Origin: Cymbidium sinense
Taxonomy: Eukaryota > Streptophyta > Magnoliopsida > Asparagales > Orchidaceae
Length of the DNA stretch: 64,000 nucleotides
Reading direction: 5' to 3'
Assembly: GCA_021442155.1 (NCBI GenBank)
Contig: CM038221.1
Coordinates: 25,883,906 to 25,947,905, forward strand
Part shown: piece after piece, positions 32,981-46,264 of the stretch
Position numbering within the stretch: position 1 is the first letter of the stretch
Layout of the letters: each line of letters begins with the position of its first letter
Translations under genes and position numbers: made by a program
The notes under the pieces: model-generated
Told to the model about the DNA's origin: nothing
Databases searched by the model: none
Seen by the model: only the letters and a program-made list of their open reading frames with translations

Positions 32981-35900
32981 TTAGTGAGCTTGAGAGGAGG
33001 GAGAAGTTTAGATGCTCTCATGTGCCTTAATTGTACATTTAGTTGTTAGTTTTTTTTACTATGATATTTTATTTTATTTTTGCTATACTACATTATGATT
33101 AATTTAAAAAATGAGCCAATTTTATGTTTAGTCTTTAGTATTCAATTTGTTTAATGTATAGTTTCTAATTTTCAATTTTTGTTATTTTAGGAGATGATGA
33201 AGGTAAAGATTGTATGAACTTTTAAGTGATATGTGATATGTTAGTAAAATACATTCATTTATTTATGAACAAATGTGAAGTATTGAAGTGGAAATAACTA
33301 TTACAATGATATTAGGGTTAATTATTTGGGTAAAATAATCTATTTGATTTATATATTATGTAATTAATTGTGCTAGTTATAGTATCATTACTCATATTTG
33401 TAACTTTACATATTACATGTAAAATAAGCTAGACTAAGGACTAAGTAGTGGGTATAGTTTAAAACTATCATCATAAATAAAAAATTTTTATTATGTTGGC
33501 TATGCATGGACAATCATATGCAGCAAAAGATAGGTAGAGAAAAAAGGATAAAGTAAGTTAAGTACTTCCAAACTCAAGATACAAAAGAGTTGTGAATTGA
33601 CATCCACAAAGTAAAACAAAAAACATACATGAATATATAATCATGAAAGTAGAAATAAGGCATGATGCTTGGAGAGTTAAATGTCCCTTCATAACAAAAC
33701 CTTTATATCTATGCTATCATATGTGAAAATTCATTAAGTGTACACACCAAAAAATAAATTTTTTTCAAGGCATGGATGTGAACATAGATATAGTTTATTG
33801 GAAGATTGTCTACTTAGTAATAAACATAATTTTATAAATTTGTAAGTCTACAATAAATATGAATCAATGAGCTATAACTTAGGACAAGTTAGTGTGTAGT
33901 ATATAATTCAATAGAATATTTTAAATAATAATAAATCTAAAACCATGTAGTAGTTAATTGAAGTAGATTGATAACATATTTTAAATGAATAAACAATATA
34001 GTTTTCCCAACAAAGTACTTTAAAACCAAGCAAAGGATCTACCTTGCCAAATTTTCAATATTATCTTTTTTGTTATCTATTTGAGTTTGGTCGAGGTTGA
34101 GCAAATGTCTATGTGTTATGTTTGATAGAAGTAAAGGTTGCACATATTTTTCTTGCTTTAGACTATATTTTCTTAACATATTTCTATATAATTTTAAGAA
34201 TTTTATAGCATTTGTTGTTTGAATTTTAAATTTTGTAGATCTTAAAGAGAAGAACAAAATACAATCATTAATGTGCAAAATCATGTGAAGAATCATCTAG
34301 AGCATATTTGAGAGCTAACTGCATGATTCGAGACTTAATTGGTGCTTAAGTGCCCAGGCTGATGCTGGAATACCATCACTAGGTGCCCAAATGCCAAAGT
34401 GTAAGAACCTAACAAAGAAGCCAAAGCATAGGTGCCGATGTATGGTTCTTAGGCTACTAGATCTGATCTTAGTAACAACTCAAGATAGAGAGCTGAATAC
34501 CAAAGTCATAGACCCAGAAGTTCTTAATGAATTGAAATAGATAGCATAATACTTAGGCACATAAGTGCTATCCTGATGACTATTATGAATTGTTTCAATT
34601 CCTCATCGAAATTTTATTTTTTATGGAGATTTAGTGCAATCCTATTTAAGCAAATTATGTGGATGAATTTGGAGACTTTTCCAACCATTATTCAAATTAT
34701 TTTGTCAATTTTTAAGTCTAAGAGATAATTATATGGATGTTGTTTAAAGGTGTTTTAAAGCCATTAAGGAGATCTCAAGAGCAAAGCCGAGACGATGAAG
34801 TAGACTTTCTTAGCATATTTAACTTGAGTTTTTCTTTAATCCTCATTTATTATTTATTGAAACAATGTTCATGTACCATTCTTTTATGGATTTATTTTAC
34901 TTCATTATGAACTAAAGTCTTATTGCATGGTGTCAGGTTATAACTATATTATTCATGTGAATATTCATGTTATAATTTTATTTTAATAAAGTTTGTAATT
35001 TTTTCTTTTAATATCACATATTTTGCCTTGAGTTTTATTGATATCAATTCAACTGGACATTTTTCAATAGATTAAAAGCTCTATGTGGAATCGAGAGGTG
35101 GAAAATAGACTAATCGTGGTCAAAACATCAGTGTTGGGACATAAGTTAGAGTTAATTATGGTGAAACCATGTAGTCCATTTTAAGATTCAAAGTGAATTG
35201 ATGGATTTTTTTTTGCATTAAATTTATCATTGAGAGGCAAAAAGATTATGAAATAAAAATAAGGATCATAGGCTTTCAAAAAAAAAAAAATATGGTAGTG
35301 CCACCTTGATCACACTTCGATAAAAATTAACACCATAATTAAATTTTCAACCACACAAGATAATAATAGTGAATCTTAATCCCTAAGTGTAATATTGTTG
35401 AAATCAAGCACACAAATTTTTTTCTTCAGTGAATTAATTAGGTCTTCTAAAGATTTAAGAATGGATTCTTCTAGTTTTTACCGCAACACTCAAATTTTAT
35501 CATTCAAATAAAAATCAATCAACTCAATTTCAATAAAATGACATGTAATCCTCATGGAAAATTTATTCTTCTCATATTTTAAACTAGAAATAATTGTATA
35601 GTCTTGCACGAACTATTTATCCAACATCTTATTAATTACCTTCAAATTACATCATTAATTTTCCTCTATTCTCTATTCAAAAATTTATCAAGGGGAATCT
35701 TGTGGAGTTTCCTCTATAAGTTTTTCATCCAAGACAAAGTTAGAGACAAAACCTGTAAGTGATGCAACCTCTAACTTGACTAGTTGGTATCTTAAAAGCT
35801 CACTTAAAATAAGATGTGTTGTAAGCGCACCTGGAGTGATCATCATAAGGGTCTTAGAGATAACATTTCTACTTAATGAAATTAAGAAACCTTACTTTCA

Positions 35901-36368
35901 AGGGTGATTTGCTCTTGCTCTATCCCCACTGCTGAGGGTTAATCAAATCAGCTTGTCTAACATATAAGTAAATTTCTTTTTTGTATAAGTTATCAAAATA
36001 TGTACATAACATTTTTTTATTTTTTATTTAATAAAGTAAGATTACCTGAGTCCAAGCTATTAAGTTCGTTTCTTGACTTGCCATGTGGGCACTTAGGAAG
36101 GTGCGATCAAAATTATATAGGTTTGCCAATTAGGGATGGAGGTAAATCTGAAGAGCCTACCATGCTCTACTCAAGCCACCTTACACTAATTCTTCATCCT
36201 CTTTCCCTTGTTTGGTATCTCATGCTTAGAGATTTGCTTGATGCTTTGAGCCAACATAGCAATGTTCATGACCTCCAATGGAGATGACTTAGCCATTGCA
36301 AGCAAGTGGAAATAGCTTAGTAGATGATGAGGGCAACAAAAAATTGTTATAGAGTCAAGGCTTGCTTG
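32981..36368. other. Gene-free AT-rich stretch
   Basis: No coding frame above chance is seen. The stretch 34.3-35.1 kb has the look of a decayed LTR or untranslated retroelement region (TTTATTTTACTTCATTATGAAC and a following ATTCATGTG repeat) but cannot be assigned. Frames at 34039-34296 (minus) and 36000-36287 (plus) have no recognisable motif. Confidence 0.45.
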
Positions 36369-36377
36369 TTTTTATAA

Positions 36378-37615
36378 GGCAAAATTTTTAAATTAAGTTT
36401 AATCCTAATCTTAATTAGTAATTTAGGCACAAAATTTTTTTTTTAATAAAATAGGCCTAGTCGTCCATTGAATGGACTACGCAAATCCGTCGGTCGTCGT
36501 TGAGCGACTCTTTTATTTTTATTTTTAAAAAATTGAGGACTTTTGTATTTTATCAGTCATCTGTGTTGGAATTGACGAACTTGGTATCGTTGGAATCGTA
36601 ACAACTTTTCTACAACTTTTTATGTTGGTTAATTTAAGCTGGCGTCTGAGCGGTTTTTTGAATCACTGCTAGTCTTGAAATTCGGGATTTTGTCGTATTT
36701 TGCGTGTAGTCATCTGTGTTAGAATCGAGCGAAATCGTTAAAATTGTAACAAAATTTTCTAACTTTCATGTTGGTTGAAATTTTGATTGTTACCCGTGCA
36801 AAAATTATTGTAGAAATTTGAAGACTTTTACTTTGGGCGACTTTCATCATCTCATAACATTCATCACATTCTCATCCTATTATATATGCTATAACAAGAA
36901 ATAAAAAATGGTTTAGTCTCTCTTACTTCAATGAACCTTTATACATAACATATTTATCTTATTAATCCTTAAAGATTAATTCTTTACGTTATTATAACAT
37001 CATCCTTAAAAGATTAAAATGTATTTTTTAACTAATCATGCCATAATTAGCATTTACAATGAAGAAATAAAGCTCTGATAATTATATTAACAGTTAATAT
37101 AAAAAAATTAGAATAATTGTGCTATAATTAACAGAAAATAAAAAGAAAATATTAAAAAAATACTTGTAATAAGAGAATTGCTTTATGTCGTAATTTAACC
37201 AACATGAAAGTTGTAAAAAATTTTGTTATGATTTTAACAATATCAATTCGATTACATCATATGACTCGATTAAAATCGAATTCTCAGAAATTTCTTTCGG
37301 CCGCGGTTTTCAGCATTCACAAAATTGCTGTTTATTGGGTTACAATATTAAATTTTATTAATAAGTTGTAGAAAATTTTATTATTCCGATATAAAGTTCT
37401 CGATTCCAACCGTATGACTCGATCATACAAAATCTGAAAGCTTCCCGGTTTTTAAAATAAAAAAATAAAAATAAATAGGTTGACGGACCGACGGCGATGA
37501 ATGCCGCGTTGGCGTCGTCGTCTGTTCAGACGGAATTTTATTTTGTTAAAAAAAAAATTTTCATGCCTAAATTGCTAATTAAAATTAGGATTAAGCCTAA
37601 TTTAAAAATTTTGCC
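36378..37615. mobile_element. Mutator-like fold-back element, non-autonomous (1.24 kb)
   Basis: The ends are GGCAAAATTTTTAAATTA and its reverse complement, and the inverted arms extend about 420 bases inward. Shared arm phrases include TTAGGCA...AAAATTTTTTTTTT, CGTCGGTC, and ACAACTTTCATGTTGGTT. The element is bounded by 9-bp near-identical direct repeats, TTTTTATAA (36369-36377) and TATTTATAA (37616-37624), the duplication length made by Mutator-type transposases. Each arm contains an internal repeat (CATCTGTGTTGGAATTGA... and CATCTGTGTTAGAATCGA...). The short middle (36.80-37.19 kb) has no coding potential. Arms differ by many substitutions, so it is old. Confidence 0.8.
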
Positions 37616-37786
37616 TATTTATAATTGTTAATACTACTAACATACAAGAAAGTCACACATCATTAAGCATTATTCCAAAATATAATAATAAACAAGATTG
37701 TCCCAATATAATAATAAAACAATATTGTAAAAAAATTATCTTTTTTTCTTTAATTGACCAATGAAGCTAATAGATATCTTACATAA

Positions 37787-37812
<26 letters not shown>
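37787..37812 (+). repeat. (CT)13 microsatellite
   Basis: Thirteen uninterrupted CT units. Confidence 0.95.
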
Positions 37813-37818
<6 letters not shown>

Positions 37819-40352
37819 GTGCAAATAAACTCTTCAAAGATATAAGAGAATTGACAAACTAATTATTTGATCAATTATGTGTTCAAAGATGAAGGTAAGA
37901 AAATCAAGCAATTCATCAAGGAGCTGAACACTTATATCTCATAGAGCACTCGGCCTGTACGTAGAACTACTTATCTAACCCATTGAAGCACTTGCCAAGT
38001 ATAAGAAGGCACTCCACAATATCATAGAGGTACTCGTCCATAACACAGGCAAGGCCCCTCAGTCAATGAACCTCATACAAGACTCGTCAAATGAGAGGAC
38101 ATTTTGACATGCGTCAATTATGATTTTTATCGTCTATATATCTGTAGCAGTTATCTAAAGCATTTTTTTTCCTATTTATTGAATCAAGATGTAGTTTTTC
38201 TTTTAGTTCTCTAACTCTATTAGGGTCCAAGGATCATTTTTGCATAAGAAGTATAGTTCCCTAAACTTATATAGTGTGAGGGGAAAAAAAAAATCATTCT
38301 CCATCTCTATATCTTTCTTCTATTTTCTGGAGATTCTATCGTGGCTCCTGCAACTAGGCTTATGTTTAAATTAGTTTAATAAAATTTAGTGATACTGTGT
38401 ATTCAAAGAAACAATATGAAATCACTTTAGCTTGTTTTCTTAGCTCAGTTGAAAGCTTACTCAAGTTGGCTTTCCAAATTGATTCTGATATATCGTGCGA
38501 CTTCAGCTAGCTTCTAGTACAGATGGTAGCTCATGAGTTGGCTTTTCTTACTCCAAAACAGATATTTTCTGGCTTAAAAACAGGCGTGATCACCATGGCA
38601 ACATAACATTATATGGTCGAATAAAAAAAAAAGTTGATGGAGACATAATTTGTATCTACAGCTGACGATAAACATACGCATTAGCGTCCACTTAGAACCA
38701 CCAATAACTCTCTCTTCTCTTTTCGGTTCTTATCAGTCTGACATGTGAAGCATAGGTGTTACCCCGTTTAACGAACAAAAGAAATGATCAGATAGGAACT
38801 TGTTCCACCTACGATCTAGCACTCGAGTACTGTATTCGATCTCTCTTTTAATCTGTTAGCCTCATATCTCTTCGACAATAATTGTTGGCTGGAAAGAGAA
38901 GTGTGGATGGGTCGACTGAGCACGTGCAGGTGGATGAGTAAACCTCTGGGGCCTCTTGGATTACTTTATTTATTATTATTATTTTTTATTTGATCTTTTT
39001 ATGTTTTGAATTAAAATAATGCATAATTTAAATTCTAAAAAAATAATTAAATAAATTTATTTATATGATAATAATAGTGGCTACCAGTGGAAGGCAGTCG
39101 TCAGTAATAGATATTTTTAAAAATACTTGAAATATTTATTAATTTTTTTAATTCTTTTAGAAATAAGTTGAACTGTTTTTAATAGCTTAAAAATATGTGA
39201 AAATATATCAAACATATTTATTAAAAAACAAGAAAAAATAAAAAAGTAAAAGCTTTATTAGATCCATCTTGAAAATACTTAGTGTTAAGTTGATCAAAAG
39301 ATAACTTCAATTTAGTACAACTAGCTATGACATTGAGGAAGAGATGGGGCCTATAGAAGCCAGAAGACATATATGATAAAGTGATTGAATGAAGCAATTA
39401 GTATGCTTGAATTATGGGGGACAATGAGTTGGTGACAGACAAATACAATTGAGTATAAGCAGTTCTTCCATATGCTCATCAAGAATGGATAGCTCCATTG
39501 AGAACTGAGTCAGACTCTAATCGAGAGTCCCCAATTTATCTTAACTTCGTTTGTGCTCAACAAATACTCACACCGATTGGTCTCTTGCTTCTTAAAAAGT
39601 TATGGCATGTTTTGCTCCTCTTTTTATTTTTATTTTGGTTTTTGTTTTAAAAAATATGTTAATGAGAAAATAAAACATATTAGATTTTTGTTTTATTTTG
39701 TTTTTAAAAAATATGTTAATTTTGCAGTATTCTGAAATTTTATTGTGGGTAATACTATCTTATTAAACCATATTTTTATCCAAATAACAGCTCATAATTA
39801 GTTCCAATTATTTTTTTATCATTTAAAATTAATGGAGTAAGTTCTCTTTATTATCAAACTTAGAGCAATCAAAAACTCAATTATGAAATTGAAATCATTA
39901 TCAACGCTAATCTGCAGGGCTATGGCCTCCACTAACTAATGCATTAATGCTAGAAATCCGAGCTTTCCTTTCCATTATGGTCATGGTTAAATGAACCAGG
40001 GCATTCAGATTTGGAATCCACTTTATGGGTTAGGATTAAATCCATGGAAGATGAATTAATTTTTAATAAAGTACTGATTTTAATAACAGCCATCCAAAAT
40101 GGATTGGATGAATGGAATTATCATGTTAATTGTAAAGACATCAAATTTAGGGTGTATATGGTCCACCATGAATTTAGAAGGTGATAATTCGATGCATCAT
40201 ACTGTTAAGTTTGTTGATCTGGAATCACCTGTAGTAAAATGGCTGCGTACAAAACAATGACAGCCACAATGGATGACAGACTATATTACAAAATGAGTAG
40301 AAGATAGAAGGTTTTAAGGAAGCTCTGTTTGTAGAAGTTTTACTGTTTGGGA

Positions 40353-41210
40353 TTGTTAACGTTTTCGATAAAATTGTCATTAGTTATTTCAGCTGTCATA
40401 GGGTATTCCCTTTAATGAAACATGTGGAAAATTCTATAGATAGAAGGATATTAATTGAAGGAAAAGAGTACTCGCTATAATTCTTTAGTTCCTGTCAGTT
40501 CTTAGATTCTCCAATCTAGAGTGGGGAGTGAAGACGCTCGAAGTCCTCCAATAAACTATTGATTCAGCCCTTACTTTGGAGGGGGCAGTGCAACCCTACT
40601 CGGGAGTTCAGAGGCAGCACTCTTGAAAATTTTTTTTTTCTGATGTATAGCATCTTGTCATTACGACTTGGATATTATTAGATCAAAGACAAAAAGACAG
40701 CACCTCAATGCCAGTAGGCTGGCGCCATGGCACTAGAATTTGTGAGTTTGTACCAAGAATAGAAGTTAGCATATAATTTATAAGAGGTGGCCTTGATTGG
40801 ACTCAATAGTATTAACAGAAGAATAACGTTTTGACGCTACAAGAGCAGCGCCGTGACATTTAAACTTGCAGAAGAACTTGAAGGGCAGTGATACCGCAAT
40901 GGTACGATACAAGATATTTTGTCTTTTAGTGATTTCTATTATGTTGTGAGTGAGCTTAAAGTGAAGTGCTTTAGAGTGATTAAAATAAAAATTACTTTCA
41001 GTGAAGTGTGATTTGTACAATTCTCTTCAATTTTTTTTTATAGTGGATTTCTTAATGTGTGGTTCCTTAGTTTTTGCAGATTCTCAAATTTTTTCACATA
41101 AAATCTGATATTTTTTTCTTTTCTCTTGTGTTTCTTTGTTTTATTCCTTTTGTGTATATTTTAAATCTCTTGAACTGATTTTTGTGTTTAATCTATATTC
41201 TCTCAACAGA
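40353..41210 (+). repeat. Possible solo copia-type LTR
   Basis: The stretch opens TGTTAACG and closes CTCTCAACA. Its inner part (40.7-40.92 kb) has GC-rich phrases such as GGCGCCATGGCAC and AGCAGCGCCGTGACATT, of a kind seen in plant copia LTRs, followed by a T-rich tract. No matching target duplication was found (GGGAT left, GAACC right), and no second copy is in the window. Boundaries are guesses. Confidence 0.3.
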
Positions 41211-42424
41211 ACCAACATTCCATCATGCTCCTTTTCATTCCTGACAAAACTCTATTGAATTAATTTAAATCCTCATTCATTTTAAATCTTAATTACTCAA
41301 GATTTCGAAACCTAACCCGTTTAGGGTGATCCAACTAAGATAGGTAGTTAATATTTTTTTTTTATCAGCTTTACGTAAATAGCAATTAAGCCTGCATCAA
41401 AAAATATTTTTTACAACACAACAATTATAAAATAACTGCAAGAATGACCCTTCATATAAATAAAGAAAAATAGTGTTCCTGAAATCAAATGTTTTTTTTT
41501 TCAAAAGATAAAAAAATCAATTGTTTTGAATTGTGATAAATGTTTAGTCAAACTTGGTAGAATGAATCCATTTGTCCCATTCATCCTTCTTAATTAATGC
41601 CTTAATTTACATGGTCCCTCCCTTTTCGGAGAATATGACTTGCCTCCAAAAAAAGGCACTTGGAATACATGGAATTTGATAATAGTGGTTGCTCACCAAC
41701 ATAAATACGTGAGGTGGAAGTGAGCCCTCTGTGCAAAAAGATCAGGACAACACATCAGACTATTCTCGAGCTCTGCGTGTAAAAGGATAAGCACAACATA
41801 TACAGAGAGTTGTGCTGCTTTAGGACTGTCTGGTGGGCAGCTTAGAAAGACAACAAAGAGCTACTCCAATTGAATGCAAGTGATGATCTTATCATCTTCT
41901 TCCTTTCCTCTTTTAACTATCCAACAATGAAGAAAACCGTGAAGCTACTCTAATGGTCGACAGGCGAAGACAGCTCTACCTCCTCTCATTGCTGCTCTTC
42001 TCATGCAAAAGGAAACACTCAACCACTCCTTGTTTCGTGGTCGGGGGAGGCGCTTTTCGTACTCTCATGTGCTTGCTAATTAGTGCATATGTTTCAACTT
42101 ATTATCATTCTTAGTGTTGATTTTCAATAATTCTCATTAAGTGTTAGAGTTCGAATTTTGTCTAGTGCCGTTCCAGAATTGATCAGAATTCTTTGTATTG
42201 GTTGAATATAATCGAGTTTTAATTTATGATATCTAATTTAAACGAATTTGTAGAGGTGAACCTGGGAAAGAAACTAATGCCTGATTGTTAGAGTAATTTG
42301 GTTAATCTTATATGGACTCGACTTGGGTCTCAGTCAACATGCTGAGAGAATTTGATTCAGTTACGTTACTAATTATATCAAAAAGAGTATCGATTATATA
42401 TATTGAAATATTCGATTATGATAT

Positions 42425-42550
42425 TAAAGAATGATATATTATCTTGAAAGATAGAAATCATCATCCTATAATGAACTTAATCATCTAATAAGAACTTCTA
42501 AGATATAATGAATTTTCGAATATAAGTTAAGGTACAATGCAATCTTTATA
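42425..42550 (+). repeat. Degraded LTR scrap related to elements A-C
   Basis: ATTATCTTGAAAGATAGAAATCATCATCCTATAATGAACTTAATCATCT-like wording matches 63836-63890 and 44790-44840 in the minus-element orientation. The conserved stem is kept (ATCTT, GA, AAGAT at 42441-42452). Only about 120 bases are recognisable. Confidence 0.6.
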
Positions 42551-42896
42551 ATTGAATATATTATAAACGCATGTCATTCTTTAATTGTAGTCACATCCTA
42601 CTCACCGGCCTATATACATGTAAGCTACAAGTCCAACTTGACATCCCTTTCTTCCTTATCCGATTGGTTCACACGAGACAATGAATTGCTTGGTTATGAT
42701 CAAATCCCAAACAAGTCGGCCATTTGTTGGATCTTTAGGCAACACTAAATATGCTAATAAGATTTAACAGGATCAGAGTTCACATTTCCATTATCATTTG
42801 ACAGACTACCTAATCAGTGAATCCAACTTGCTTATAAAAAAAAGGATAAAAAAAAAGAGAGCTAAGACTCTATTTGAGATATGGACTAAATCCGAA

Positions 42897-42913
42897 AGAG
42901 AGAGAGAGAGAGA
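42897..42913 (+). repeat. (AG)8 microsatellite
   Basis: Eight AG units followed by more purine-rich sequence to 42.95 kb. Confidence 0.9.
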
Positions 42914-44790
42914 TGGGAGATGAAAAGAGGAGGAGAGAGAGAAAGAAAGGGCGAGGCTAAACCTCAATGATTATTTTAAGGAATTGATTTACATAGGCCT
43001 ACTCAAACCCTTGAGAAAGAAGGGTAACATGAACAAAAGAGACTTTTAGAGAGCTTATTTGATTAACTTCGACTTGAATGCTACTCAGCTAACAATTTGA
43101 AATTACATGTGTATATGCAATTCACTAATCATCTTTTATTTGTAGGTGAGGTTCAAGACAGGCAATTTAGAATACGCTATATAATATATTTTTATATAAA
43201 TAACTTAAATTGAACTTGATATATAAGAAGCATAATGAGAGAGTCCAGCTTATACTCAATTGCTAGAAAATAACTTTAAATGATTCTAATTTAAGGGATA
43301 TTACAATTTGTGAGTTCTTACCACAATGTTGTAATCAGTTGACCAGTATTACTGGCTAATAACAGCTTCTTCATGCAAATAGTTGACTTCTTAGTCTCTC
43401 ATGTGAATTCAATCAATTATTCAAAATGGAGGACCAATTGAGAGTTGATTCTTAATTTTAAATAATTTTAGATTTGGTGAGTTTTGAATTATAAGTAGTT
43501 TGAATGAGTTCATAATATTGACTTAATAAACCTAATTTAAGATGATATAATGATTTGATTAATATTATAATATGGAGTGTACTTAAAGAAGTATGGAATG
43601 CAGTCTTGATTATACATTCATGATAGGAAATTGTGATTCTAAATGATTAAGCTATATGTTATGGCTCCCATAGTAGCATCAAAATATCAAAATGTCTTTT
43701 CTCAATCTATCTTAATTATTTTGAAATCAACAATTCTCATGTTGGAAGTTGACATGGCTCTTGACACTTAGGTCTAGCTAGTAGTGCTTAGCATATGTCT
43801 ATTGATATTGCCTATGTCCCATTTCGAAGCTTTCTTTTTGTCTTTAAATCCTATCACTAGTAATGCTTCTATTTAGGTATCTCCTCTTCAATGACATTGA
43901 TTATTAGAAGTCACTTTATTAGCTTCGATGTATTATAATTAGTCCTCACATCATTGAGTAATTGACCATCTAATCAAATGACACTAAAATAGGAGGAAAT
44001 TTACACTTTTTAATCAATTTAAAAGTAAGGAATATGCTAGCTCCTCTCTCTTAATAATATCACTTAATCTTAGATACCACATGGTCCTTCTTGCTATTAG
44101 ATATAACACATTGATGCATTGTCTTTTTATTAGAAATCTAGGAAAATAAGGATTAGATAGGCTTCTGGTTGTTAAACAAAAATATCCTAGCATTTAGCAA
44201 TAATCATTACCTTAATAACACTCTTCGGTTAATCAATTTTACACTTTATTATGTAGAATTTAGATAAGCATTCATAATTGGCGATTGATACATAAATAAA
44301 CTTCAATATATTGTTTGCTTATGAAGTGAATGATGAGGCATCATTTAATCTTTTTTTATGATTCGAGGCAAAACTTGAGAAATGAATTATGAAAAAACAC
44401 ATTTTTTTGTGGTAGCTATGTGAGTTTATCCTGCCCAGCCTTTCATTTTATAGCCATAGTCTAGGTAGACAATAAAACATTATGATATTCCTTCTCCCCA
44501 ATATCAATTCCCTTCTTAATTTCTATTTTAGCTATTATAATTCATATATCATAAGTGTTATGCACAAAATTTATCTCTTTCATACAATTTACATCGACTA
44601 TATTTCTTTTAAATTATTTAATAGGAGTGTAAGAGTGTGGTGAAAATTTATATATAACTCTGCCTTCATCTATCCTCCACGGAAAAGAAAGGATAAATGA
44701 AAACAAAAATATATATAATGCCTTGTCGGGACACCATATCCGCAGATGTTCTTATTAGGGTGATAGAGTACGGCATTAAGCAAAGGTGTA

Positions 44791-44806
44791 TTATCTCAAA
44801 AGATAG
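44791..44806. other. Conserved LTR stem-loop, element B left copy
   Basis: TTATCT, loop CAAA, AGATAG. The first pair is mismatched relative to the copy at 63838 (CTATCT, CAAA, AGATAG). Confidence 0.6.
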
Positions 44807-46232
44807 AAGTCACCACCCTAATAAACCTCATGACTCCTAAGGACTATGGGTCTTCGGAATGTACCAAAGATTATTCTCTTTCTTTACATAAAAAAGTAAA
44901 GTAGGGTTTATTTTAAACTGAGTTCGTTAAGTTCTCTATAGGGGCAAGCCCCCATAGTTAATTACATCATAAGGAACAAGATTTCTTAGGAATACTCTCG
45001 ATTAAGATAAATGATCGTTGTCTCCAAAGATTTTGAAAGGTAGGACTATCAATCGATTGGTTTATTTTTAGAAAGTCAAATGATCGATCAAAGGAGGGAG
45101 TTCTTATCGAAGCTAAATGAAGATAAATAGGGGATGCTCAGGATACTAAGAATCCTCGTAAGCACCCCAAATTATCCTATGGTTGGACTTTACATTTTTG
45201 AAATTGAATTGATTTATTTGAGTTAAATTTTTATTAGAAAGTTAGGGCTTATAATTCCATGATACAAGGTCATGAAAATGCCTAAGAGGTGAGGATTTAT
45301 GCTTGTAACCAAAGGGGAGAAAGAAACCTCAAAATCTAAATCTAGGGAGCTTTGGCGAGGGCCAAAAGCATGACCTAAATCTAAGGCAAAAATGGGTATA
45401 TAGTTTACCTCCATAAGAAAGGATAAACCACCACATTTATTACTTATACATGGGGTGGCGCCAACTAACTCTTCCTACAATTTTAAAATATGTAGGAAAG
45501 TATTATGCTTTTCTAAGATAGCTAGGTTGTTATTTATTTAAAAAGAAATTAAGTCCTTAAACACATTCCCTAAGAGACTAGATCATGTAGGCATGATTTA
45601 ATGACTTAAATCCAATGCAAATTTTTGTTACATTTTATTTTTATTTTGGACAATCAATTTGACACAGGCTTTAGGATTCATATGTCTAATGCATGAGAAA
45701 TTAGATTATGGGCCAAAATCAGTAAGATAAGGAGGTGTGTTTCCACCATGGCTCTCAAAGGTCAAGCCAAGTTCTCTAGTTAAGGTGAAATCCCTCCAAT
45801 CAAGAGTGAAATAATATATTTTTTATGCATGAGGTGAGAAAATTAATACAACATCCAGCTAAGGGGTTGCTAATTCTTTTATCTTAATTTATAACCTAGG
45901 CTTTAAATGAGGTTATGAGTTGTTTAATTTTAGTTTGAATTGGTTAGTTGGATAGAAAATTTAATTTTTTAAGAGCCTAATCGTCATCTAGGCCATACAT
46001 CAAAGAAAGAAATAAACTATAAAAAGATATCATCTTAATGTACAAGCTAAACAAACATCAATCAATTTATAAAGCTAGCACAAAAGAATAAAAGGCCATT
46101 TTTGGTCGGGCTCCATCGCACAAACTCGAAAACAAATTGGGTAGTCGAGCTCTACCCTTATACATCCTAGATTACAAATGAATTAAATATAATTAAGGAA
46201 GGAATTCATGTTATGGGGGCCTTCATTCTTCA

Positions 46233-46264
46233 TTTCTTCTTTCTTCTTTCTTCTTTCTTCTTTT
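46233..46264 (+). repeat. (TTTCTTC)n microsatellite
   Basis: Four to five heptamer units of TTTCTTC, inside LTR B. Confidence 0.9.

Larger units (their letters stand above)
37625..44635. other. Gene-free stretch with scattered repeat remnants
   Basis: No gene is supported. The interval 38.6-38.95 kb is richer in unique, GC-balanced sequence than its surroundings but has no long frame. Around 37.9-38.35 kb the phrasing (GACATGCGTCAATTATG, then a T-rich tract and CATCTCTATATCTTTCTTC) resembles a decayed gypsy LTR. Other parts are AT-rich and featureless. Confidence 0.45.

Noticed and set aside
36000..36287. 95-codon plus-strand frame left of the fold-back element
   Set aside because: No motif, no partner exon, and AT-rich context; length is within chance for this composition.
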